DNA of 64,000 nt from Xiphophorus maculatus (lineage: Eukaryota > Chordata > Actinopteri > Cyprinodontiformes > Poeciliidae): NCBI RefSeq assembly GCF_002775205.1, contig NC_036453.1, positions 26,024,713 through 26,088,712 of the forward strand, read 5' to 3'. Below, in pieces: positions 11,782 to 23,700 of the stretch (positions within the stretch are counted from its first letter, which is position 1; the number at the start of each line of letters is the position of its first letter). The notes beneath the pieces were generated by a model that had not been told where the DNA came from, searched no databases, and worked only from the letters and a program-made list of their open reading frames with translations. Both the position numbers and the translations under genes were made by a program.

Positions 11782-14700
11782 CTACAAAAGCAACAATGTG
11801 GCTTGCTTACAAACATATTGGAGTATAAGAGCAGCTCTCGTTTTGAATAAAAAGCAGAAAAACCCACCTAAAAGGCGGAAGAGCAGCTGTTTGGTTGCAA
11901 CTTGGTAGTTGAAAATATTAGTGCCCTGATTATTTGTGACGCCCAGTCGAGCCCCAGCCCTCACGATGGCTCGGCACAGGTTGGCGTTCCCTTTCATGTA
12001 GGCCAGAAGCAGAACTGCAATGAAGCAAACACACCAGTCAATGCGTTATTACAGTGGAGCTCTTATTTTAACTTGCATGATAAACATCAACACAGTACCA
12101 GTGTTCCCTTCGCCGTCTGGCTTGTCTAGAGGGTATTCTGGCATACACTCCAGGAATAACTCAAAGATGGCTGCCGCGTTCTCTTTACCGTAATGCCCTA
12201 GTACGTGCATTGGCGATTGACCCCTAAGTAGACAAAAAAATAATAATAAAAAAATGCATTTTTGCTTCATCGCCAACATTTTGCTACACATGGGCTCCCA
12301 GTGAAACATGGGACTAAAAGGAACTAAAAGTACCTGAGATTGAAGGCCTCAGCATCGATGTTGGACTCCGTCAGAAGGGTTCTGACGTTGTTAAGGCGGC
12401 CCTGCATCACAGCCAGATGCAGAGCTGGAAAAACAGCAGCAGAGGAAAGAAATGTTTATTAGAATCATGATTTGAAAATGAAATGAATGAACCTTAAAGC
12501 TACAGTATGTAACTTTTCCATATTTGTTAAAACTGTCTCCACGTTGTGACAGTACAATATGAGACGGATAATCTGTGAATCGATCGATTTGCTACTGCGG
12601 TCTGAAGAAATGAACCACTCCCGGTCATAAACAAGCAATCAAGAGTTAGTGGGAGAAGGCAGAGGCGCTCTTTTTTCACAGATTGTCTGACACTATGCTG
12701 TCGCAGCATCATAATTTTAACAAAATATGTAAAAAAAAAACAAAAAAAAAAAACATGTTTCATAAAAGTTACATACCGTGGCTATGAGACAGAGTACGAT
12801 TAGGACGTAAACCATTAATCGACTTAATTGATTATCGAAATAATTGTCAACTAATTTAGTAATTGACTGTTAACTGAAGTATTCAGACTCAAAAAAGGCT
12901 ATTTACTGAAAAACAACATATTCGGAGTAATAATTCAGCCAAAACTGTACAAAAATATATGCATTTTCTATTTAAGATTAAAAAAAAAATGTCTTTGTAA
13001 ATATGCAGTTCAGATTTACTAAAGTAATCTAATTTACTAATGCAAGTAAATTAACTTATGACCCAGAAATAAACCTTTCATTAAAATGTTAAATTTAAAA
13101 ACTTAAATTATTGCCATTATTATTCCGGTTAATCATCAGAATAATTAATCACCGAAATAATAAGTTGCAGTCCTACATAGGATGGCACTCACTACGGATG
13201 CTTTTCAGAACGGCTTCAGGGTTGGAACCAGCTCAAAACATTTGCCATGCAAGGATACTTGGGAATGCAAATGAGCCGGGCCCAACCTAAACTCCTCTCC
13301 TCTGGGTGCAGCTGCTCCTTTCATTTCCCTCTCTTACGGCTCAACAACAGCTACTAATGTGTTACTACTTTTAAAGAAACCTATTGGTTTGTCGGTGAAA
13401 GATCATGAATGTTTACTAGTTCCTGCAACATATCAGTTTCATGGTATAAAATAAGTCCTACATTCATTCCTCCCCGTCCCTCATTTACAATTTGCTTGGT
13501 TCTAGCAAAAAGACCTAAAATCGGGTCACTGTAAGACGGCAAGTTCAAGACCACAAGCAGGCACAAAAAGGTCAAGATTCAGAAAAATGTGAAATGTTTG
13601 CAAAATGATGTGTAAATAATAATAAAAAACTCTGTTTCCATGCAAATTATGAGCAAAGCATCAGCAATGATCTTGTCAGGCTTTTACAGCAGCAGTTCTA
13701 GTTAGACAAGTAACTCCATCATAAATCACGAAAAATTCCTCATAAGAATTTTGTTTCATCGTGCAAATTCAAATTAATAAAGTCGCCCCACAAAAATTTT
13801 CAGAATGGAAATGATCAAGCTAATTTTAAATCATCGTACTTAACTGTTTGCAACAGGTTTAGGACCAAGTGTATCAAAATGAAAAATGTTTAGATTTGAG
13901 TGAAGAAAGAGAGCCATCATCTTTGATTAGAAAATTACTACTAAAAAAAAAAAAAAATAATTACCATTGTTGCCATTTTCATCCTCAGCAGCAAAATCTA
14001 TGCCGTTCTCCAACAACACAGAACAAATAGTGGCCTGGTCTTGCTGGGCAGCCAGATGTAGCGCCGTCTGCCTGTGTTTGGTCAGCTCGTTTACTTTGGC
14101 TCCGGCAAGCAGCTGGACACAAATACACAACCAAATGTTATTCATTTCACTACAACGTTAGGAATCAGACTGGGAAGAAAATAAAAAGAAAGGAGTTTTG
14201 TACCAGGTTGCGGACAATGATCTCAGAACCGGCCTGCACAGCCAGGTGGAGAGGGGTGAGTTTGGCAGCATCCTGAACTCGGGAGTTTACGTTAGCCTGA
14301 ACGCTGATGAGGAACAGGACGCTTTCGATGTCCGAGTTTTGAACAGCCAAATGGAGGAAATTCCTTCCTTTGTTGTCCACCTGGACAGAAGCGAACATTT
14401 TAATACACAAAAACGTTCAAGCAGTGTGCTTTTCCATGCCGTTCTCGCGCATCTTTCCTCCCCACCCCCGCTACCTGTTCCGCAGCACCGGACTCCCTCT
14501 TTAGGATAGCCTCCGCTGCCTTGTTGTTCTTGTGCGTCATGGCGCAGGCGAACGGCGTCATACCTTGGCGATCCCGGAGGTTGAGCCGGATCTCCGGATG
14601 GGAAATAAGGAGCTGGATAATGACGTTGTGCTGGTTGCTGATAGCAGCGTGGATGGGAGCTCTGCCCTCTGAATCCTGAAAACACACAAATGCCACACAT

Positions 14701-17700
14701 TCACAACTTTGATTTGCTTCCACACACAAAAAAAAAAAAAAAAAAAAATGAATCAGGAAAAAAAAAGAAAAACTGACAGAATGAACTCACTTGTGCATTG
14801 ACATTAGCTCCAAACTCTAAAAGGCACTGCACCACATCCTCCAGACCCCAGCTGCTCGCCAGGTGGAGGGGTGATTGTCCGTCTCGGGCTTCTTCATCTC
14901 CTTCCCCATTAGGTCCGGGCCGCCTTGGGCTGTTCACGTCACAGCCGCTAGAGACACACACACACCGAAGATGTACTAAACTCCAACTGAGTTTACAATA
15001 CGTCTCCTGGCCGCAGACCTAAAATGTCAACATACTTTTGATACTTCACCGTTTATTTTTGGGATTGTTTTTTTAATAAAATCTAGATAAAAGAAAAACA
15101 GCAGTAGGTTTCGTCTGCACACAGGAAAAGTAGCAAACCTGCGGATGAGAAAGCAGGCGGAGACCTCATTGTTCTCATCCACAGCTCTGTGCAGGAGGGT
15201 TTGCAGGCAGCCAGAGGGGCCCGGGCTCCAACATGTGGCATCGCACCCATGACGCACCTAGTGGGCAAAAAGGGAGTTATGTCAGAAAAAGAAAATAGTG
15301 CAAAAATGCATTCCTTGGATTTTTCTTTTCTTCTGCTATTTCTTCCCAAAAATAGTCAAAAGTTAAGTCAGACGAAGCACTAAGATGTAGACAGGGGATT
15401 TAAAAGGAAAAGTTGTTTATGGTTGCATGTTGACCATTCATTCAGGCTCCCATTTAATACATTCTTTATGGGATCCCCAGGGAGACTGCTGTTTACCACC
15501 TGTGCCTCTGTTAGCAACCAACGTTTGATCCAGACTGTTGAAATGATCTGCTGAAGATGTGAACTCTAAACATTCAGTCATTTTTTAAATAGTATATTTT
15601 CACTCAGTGTGACGTTGCTTCGGCTCCTTATTTAAAAGAAACTTGCCATGAGACTAAAATTTCAAATCGATGCAAAAAACACTTGAGACTGTTGGCTTAC
15701 TCTCCAACCCTTTTTTTGAAAGCTCAGTGTTCTTTCTAAAAAGTATCAGAAAAATATATCAATTTATTTGGAGGTTGTTTTTTTTCCTTTAGAGTGAAAT
15801 AATGGAAATGGTATGGGATAAGTCCATGTTTAGTTTACTTATTTACAGTGTTAAATAAAAAGAAAAAAAAAGATCTGTACTTGGCACATTTATTAGCATT
15901 AACCATAAATAGTTTCCACGTTTAGTAATTTTACAACAAAATATAAATTATTAGTGATTAACTAGAATCAGATTGCAATTGGTTTCTGTTCTAATTTTCT
16001 GCTTCAGTCTGGGACCTCTGTTAATATTTACTTGCCAAATTGGCTGTTAATTCCTTTGCTACGTAGCATGGTGGAGCAGTAGAACAAGATGCACTGTCCA
16101 GTTTGTCATTCTATGACTTCGTACCAACCATTAGCAGTTTTATAACCTTCCATGAGTTGCTTACAAAGAAAACAGCTAGCGATAGCTCATGCCATTGATC
16201 TTTATAAATTCCCTTTAAGCAGCAGAGCTTTACTCTTTACGATATGTCAATATGGTTGCTGAAGCACAACCAGCATCTGGGCTTTCATTGTACTTTCTTT
16301 TTCCCCCATTCACTCAATAAATATGAATAATTAATGTAACAACTAAAAGAACTCATGAATGAAAGGACCAGAAAAAAGTAAACGTACAAATTGCTTAATC
16401 ATTTTGAGTTTCAAATTTCTTTGAAATGCAGAAAGATTTTGATTGTTTTATCTCACTGTCAAAATTGACACTTTGGCTGAAACGCATCTTTCCATCATCG
16501 CCATTCTGAATCTAGATTTTTAGATTCTAGATTTATTTTTTTAAATCTCAATTTCTTCAAAGTTTTCTTTGCTTTTTCTTCTTACAGATCTGTGTTGAAT
16601 ATTGTTTTGTAAAATGTGTCATAGCATATCAGCCTCTTCTAACAGTCTGCCTCTAGAGAAAAATATCTTAAAACGTCTGTCTTTTGGGGTGCTATGGTGG
16701 CGCAGGGGCAAAGCATGACAACTGAGGCCATAATCCTCGTGGTGGTGGTCGCAGGTTTGATTCCCGGCCAGGTGACATTTGCCACATGTCTTTTCCCTCT
16801 CCCATTACCCTCTTTTCTGTCTAACTACTTTCAAATAAAGGCCACTAGAGCCAACAAAACATTAAAAAAAAAAAACTGTCGTTTTAACTAAAGAGAGTCA
16901 AACAGATTCTCCTCCAAAAGTATTTGCCATTGAATATCGTTTTAAACTTCCAGTAGCAGTGAATCTAAACCATGTCCAAACAAGTAGTTATCTTTAAGAA
17001 TTCACTTTTTTCATCTTAAAATGTAAATAATAAAAGCTCACTGTAGTAAGGCTTGAATAAACACTTTTTGTATTTCTTATGCCACAAAAAAGCGAAATCA
17101 GAATCAGCCAAAAATGCATCGAAGCAAAATTACAAAAACTCTGATAACATCTTAACAAAACATGTAATTTAGCAATAACCTGCAAATTGTTGTACATTCT
17201 CTTTAGCACAACTCCTTGGTTGTTCAACTGAACCTACTGTCAACATACACAATTTCTTTTTTTCCCTCCCCTCTTACCAGCGTGGACGCGATATCTTCCA
17301 GGCCATTCTCGAGGGCCAGCCATAACGGAGGATCCCCCTTTTCATTTGTAACAGACATATCAGCTCCTCTTGTGCAAATGGCATCCACCACTAGTGGCAG
17401 CTGGTTACCGATGGCCAGCTGTAGCGCCGTTTGTCCCTCCTGTGTCCTGGAAGTAGAGGCGACCCAGCATGAATCGCATGAACACAAGCACAACGACTAC
17501 CTGGAGCTAAATTGCCCTTCGTCGTATTTACTATCAAAATCACCATCGGTTTTAATCCGAGTCGATGAAGAAAAACAACTGCTGGAATACTTGTAAGATT
17601 TATTGCTACCTAACGTTGATGTCAGCCTGATGTTCCAGAAGAAAGAGGGCGCTCTTGCTGTCCTGTCTTTGGATAGCCATGTGAAGCAGGGTTTGTCCGT

Positions 17701-20700
17701 TGGACATAGTGTCATTGATAGAAGCCCCGGAGCCCAGCAGCTGGGCCGCAATAGTGTGCATACCTGGCAGGAAGTGGTTGAACTCCGTAAATAAAAATAA
17801 AAAACAAGAAAGGTTTAGATGATGCAGATAAATGCATCCATTTAGTGAAGTGTACCTGTCCAGAGGGCCAAACCCAGGACTGTCTGGTCCATGGAGTCTT
17901 TGAGACTGAAGTCTGGAATGATCTGCAAGTTGTTGGTGGCATGAAGTGCGTTGGCTGAGAGGCAAGACAGGAAGAAAAGCGGTCAAATATCAGGACGTTC
18001 AAAACGTCGAAGAGCCATAAATATTCAAGAAAGTTATACATTATTCCTCACATTTGCCAAAGCTCATGGTTTAGCCAAGTGATATATTTTCTGAGCTATT
18101 AGTTACACAAGTTAAAAAATGTGTCATGAAGAGGAAAAAACACACCAGCCAAACTATGAAAAAAAAAACTGCGACATACTGTAAGCCGGTCTTGAAAGCT
18201 TTGCTTACCTTTTTGTTCCAAGATGACAGAAACGACATCTGGGTGGTTGTGAGCTATGGCCATGTGGAGCGGCGTCTGCAGAGCCACGCCGTTGGTTTCC
18301 TCAGGCAGGGACTTCTGGGTCTGCAGGTTGGGGTTGGCGCCCTGCTGGAGCAGTTCGGCGGTCAGGCTGGCCAGGCCGCAGCGACACGCCGTATGAAGCG
18401 GGCTCTCGCCCTGTAGGCGGGAACGCATTCATATATTCGCCGTCATGTTATGATCCATTAGAAAAAGAACAAGGAAAAAACACACATTGGACGTCACCAG
18501 AAAATGCGTACCCATTTATTCACGTGGTTGACTTTTGCCCCGTGAGTCGCCAGGAAAAGCGCCGCCGCCTCGTTGCCTGCCCGAGCTGCTCTCTGCAAGA
18601 GGCAGTTTCCTGTAAGGAAGGCAACACATAAGATACATTTGGAGATCGCTTTATCCTTCACGGTGACAAAAGCAGCAGTCGGCAACATTGGCGAACAAAC
18701 AAAAAGCCCCGAACCGCACCTGTGGAGGCGTCTGGTGCGTCGGGATTGCTTCCTCTCTTGATGAGCTGAGAGGCAAAGCCGTTCTCGTCGAACGATGTCC
18801 CGTTCACGACCGGGGCGTCGTCCTCGAACGGGTTCACAGAGAGATCTGAGGACATGGTGATGTGCTGCAGAGCCAGCCACAGAGCTGTGCTGCCTTCATG
18901 GTCCTTCAGCTCCAGGTCGAGTCTAAACCAGAATTACACACAGCCCAATTGAAGTCTGTCACATCTTGTCACAAATCTTAACATACTTTACAGAGATGTT
19001 AATTGGCAGCCCAAGCAGTGATTTCCCCCCTCCCCCTTTTTTTTGTACAATACACTCATGCGCACCCCCACACACGTTTCCAGGCCGTTGCATGCGCTGC
19101 ACTTCCACAATAACAGGAAGACCACCAGATACCAGAATATGGGCTACTTAACAGAACAATGCGTCTCCATGCCGACAGCCTGAAAGTGCTGCATTCTAAA
19201 GAGATGTTTTCTCAAATTTACCGAGCTCATCTTGTGAATTTTGCTACATCTACAACACAATACTCAGAGAGGCATGGGATGTAGAATATTCCCAAATTGC
19301 ATTTTGATTCTTGAGATAATTTTTTTTAGCCAAAGAATTCAGTGGAAGGGTTGATTCTTTGTAAAACTGAGGGACAAACATTGTTACTTCCCCCACTGGG
19401 AGAACAACAACAATGGACTCTTTTAAAGGGCCTTTTACTAACACAAAAAACTATACTAAATAACTACATACTACAAAAACTAAAATCTAAAAAGTGAGGG
19501 GCATTAAATACTTTTACCATGCTAATCCTAGATGCACCCCTGCAAAATGTGAATGAGTTCAAAGAGTATGAACACTTTTTGCAGGAGACGGTTCGAATTA
19601 GCTAGTTACATTACACCAGAGACATGTGAAATGATCATAATGAGCACTGCTGTGATTTCTGATCAGAGTGGGACTCACTGTTTGCACTGTAGCAGCTGAT
19701 TGAACACAGCCTCGTTCCCCGACGCCACGGCTTCATGCAGCGGAGTTCTAAAACGCAACACGGGTAAAGAAGCGGCGTCACACTTTGCACTGCAGTTAAA
19801 GTTTACAACGCAGTAAAGCTCCCGGAGCCGGCATCATGTGACCCACCTGCCTTTGCTGTTCTGCATGTTGGGGTTAGCGCCAGCTTTGAGCAGAGCTTCT
19901 GCGATTTGGGCCATGCTGCTCATCACCTCAGCCATGTGTTTCTTGGGGCTGAAGGAGCAGACCAGATGGAGAGGGGTTTCCACTGCCCCCACTGTGGCTG
20001 CATTCACCTGAGCCGCGTGGCGGATCAGGAAGATGGAAGCAAATTCGTCCCCTAGTCAGGGAAAAAAAAGAAATGAAAATTCCTGATTGAAAATGAGGTT
20101 TCTTTTTTTCCTCAGAAATTATTTTAAAGTCTAGTTGTACACCAGTGGTAGGTTGCAGACCGGATGAGGCCGACTAACCTCTCTGGATGGCCTTATGAAG
20201 GAGGCTCCAGCCGCTCTGATCCACCATGTCCACGTCAGCTTTGTTGTTAACCAGAGTCGTGGCGATCCCCTCCAGCTTTCTGGAGAGCGCCAGGTCCAGA
20301 GCGAGGTCCCCGTTGTTGTCCAGTTCATTCAGTTTCCCCGGTAACTGCAAGCAGGTAGAAAACTCATCAACTTCTCTGCAGTGGAACAAACTTTTTATTG
20401 CAACTTTGCAGTACTCGATCGATAAAGACGTAGGGAGAACGGAGTCCAACCTGCGAATCCATCTCTATAAGATACAGAAACACCACATCTTCCCGCTCGA
20501 CTTTGATGGCTTTGTGGAGAGGGTACTCCGTTTTCGATTTGATCATCTTGTACAAAAGTTGGGCACTCATGGTACTGAAATCTTCTTTCCGCAGATCATC
20601 CTGATGATAAAGCAACAGACGTGCAACGGTCACAACATAGACGATGAATACGATGATGGGAACAGGAAAAAAAAAAAAAGAAGAGATTATTCTGCACAGA

Positions 20701-23700
20701 ATAGACTTTTTAATGTCTTGTCTTAGATTGGATCGGTCAGATTCTCTGCAGCATAAAAATAGAGGACAGTAAAACAAATCTGAGCTAAATGGGGAGTTTT
20801 TATTTATTCCACAGGGGGGTAAACATAAAAACCCCATAGAGAAACATCAAAGTCAAGACGTTAGAAGAAGAAGTGCAGATTTTGTTTTAGCAAAGTTTTT
20901 GGTCAGAAAGGTCACTAACTATAACCACCATGTCAATAAGTTGGCATGTGCAGATGTGATCTGGCGGGCAGGTCAGTCAGCCTTCTCTTATGGCAGAGGA
21001 ACAGGGAGAAGCGGCTGATTATCAGACCTTTGAGGAGGTAGATGTGATCAGTAGACTGATTGCACAAAACAAAAGAAATCTGAGCTGATTCATTGGTGCA
21101 CCTCTAACAATAAAGTCCTTGCGATGGCTCCCTGTAGCTCAGAGAATAGACTTTAAAATACCGTCGTTAGTTTACAAATTAAAATACATTAAAGATCTGT
21201 TATTGTCATATCGACCTTCCAGACCACTCGGGTCTTGTGGTTCTGCTCTGCATCCCCAGAACCAAACAAAAGCTTTCGGCTTCTATGCAGCACAAATCTG
21301 GAACAAATGTGAAGAAAACAGCAAAACGGTCGAAACACTGACTTCATTTAAGCCAAGAATTTTAAAAAATCCATCCGTTTAGAGATGCTTTTGAACTACA
21401 GAAAATGAAACAAAGTGTGTTTGAAGAGTTTAAAATATGACCTGAAACAGACTACAGTACTTTGCTGCTTTCCTAAGAATTATTATTATTTTTTTGGTTT
21501 GTGGGAGACTCAAAGGAGGAAATGTAGCAAAAGGCTGCAAATGACAGTTGCATTTCCTCAAAGGAAAGCCACAGAAACTTGAAGCTACTCACCCAGTGGC
21601 TGGCTATGATCTCGCCACAGTAGTTCATCAGGGTGCTGGCGTTCAGCTCCTCAGCTGTTTGGTAGAAGCGAATGCAGTTCCTCACGTTTACAGATGACAT
21701 CACACCTTTTTCACACCTGTTCCAACAGATGGCCAAAGTTTTCTACGACTGTGTAAACCATAAAAACAACATCACATAACATTTGGATTTTTTTTTTAAT
21801 TGATCTTATTAATTTTACGTTTCCATTAGCGGAAAGCTACAATCATCAAAATTACAAGAAAACACTTCAAATATTTCACTCTATATGTAATGAATGTATT
21901 AAATCTATGAATTCTGCTTTCTGAAATGAGTAGGGATTTTTTTTATTTTTTAAATTGAGATGCGCCTGTGAATGACAGGTTGCTCCTACCGCTCTCTGAG
22001 CAGGTGAAGCTGGAACCGGTTGGCCAGCTTCATCAGGTCAATCAGAAAAGCGTCATCCTCACTGAGCTCCAACTCGTCTGTGTACACCCAGCGCAGCATC
22101 GCCATGGCTACCTCAGCTTTGCAGTCTGAGAAGCATTTAAATGACAAACAGACTGAGGTGAAACCTTTGGTTAGAAAGTAAATACTAGCTTTAATTGGGA
22201 TGCATCTGTTGCTCTACATAGTTATCTATTCACAGTAGGAATGGGAGATTATGACTTAAACGTAAAACATGAGATTTTTTCAAATCAATCTGATTTTAAT
22301 CAAATTCTTTTTCGCTTTCTTTTCTAAAAACGAAAATATAAATGAGAGAAAAAAAAACTGACTTATTTCAATAATCCCTCCTGCGAGTCGTGTTAGGGCC
22401 AGACTATGAGAATTTTTGCTTAATTACAAGAATACAGTCATAATAAGAGCAGAATAAAGATGCAATTTTATCTGAACAAAATATTTAAGTTAGAAGAAAC
22501 ATAATTTTAATGAGAGAAAAAAAAAAGAAAAGCTTTTTGTTATCGAGGTCTGACATGACCACCTCAGTCCGTCTGGTTCTGTCTTTGAAATAAACTCAGT
22601 CATTTCCACGATCGTTTCAAAGTCCTGATGTTGATAATAATTTGGTGCTCATATGTTAAAAGATGAAGCATTTCCTCATCTGCAAAACCAAAGGATAACT
22701 TCACAAAATGACCAACTTTCCTCATTTTATTTTTTGTTGTTTTTCGTGTAAAACGTCTCATACAATTACGACTTCATTCTGGTAATACTGACCCTTTATT
22801 CTTGTATTATTTTGACAATATGATTTTATTCTCTTGATTAAAAAAATTAAACAACAATAGCCTGGACCCTAATGTTCTGCTGTAGAGTTGAGAGTACAAA
22901 TAAATAGAAGCTGTACGTAAAACACACTTGTCAAACAACATGGCTGTCCTGGATGTGCTGACATCACTCTAAAATATGGAAATCCAAGAAGCACATTAGT
23001 GGAAAAAAATAATCCAGATTTCTCAAAAATTACATCTTCAAAATTCAAAGTTTGATTAATTGATAAAAAAAAAGATTTATTACCCAGTCCTAACTCACAG
23101 GTATGGAAAAAAATTAAAAATAGAGGAAATCTGAATCTGTTGTTGATTTTGACAATACATACAATACTTCCCCCAAATAAATATTTTGTTATTCATTAAC
23201 AAATAAGTGTTCTGACTGACAGAGAGCTCCTTAGAATTTAATAGCTCACAACTTAAAAAAAAAAAAAAATGCCCCAAAACAAAAACGGTCATATCTGATA
23301 AGAGGATCATGACTTCTACTCCACCAACACAATCAGTGCTGCTCACCAGTAAGGTCCAGTTCAGCGGTGGATGCCAGGTTGGCCAGACTCCAGACATCGG
23401 TGCGAGCGGCCAGCACAAACTTATGGGCACAGTATTGATTGCCCGCGACTTTCACTTTCAGATCACTGCAAAAAAACAGCATATTCATCAAGCTGACCCA
23501 GACTTATCCCGGTCGTTCCGAGTGCGATCCTCACCTGTAGTGTTCCTGTTGGTAGAGGTTGGCCACAAATTCCAGCAGGCGGCTGATGAAGGTGTCTGCA
23601 CCCGATTGGCTGGGAGAGGCCTGGCTGGAGGTCTGCGCGGTGAGCACGGCGCAGCGCCTCTCGGTGTCGGCCAGCTTCTGCTGCATCTTCACGTACTCCT

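Noticed and set aside
14287..14700. 137-codon minus-strand open frame
   Set aside because: It is the wrong frame of the ANKFY1 exons at 14475-14675 and 14204-14380; the ankyrin frame is the one that splices correctly.
16690..16760. tRNA gene from box A/B-like motifs
   Set aside because: The motifs belong to a tRNA-derived SINE with an A-rich tail; no cloverleaf can be formed.
20226..20726. 166-codon plus-strand open frame
   Set aside because: It is the reverse complement of two ANKFY1 ankyrin exons and their intron; composition follows the real exons.
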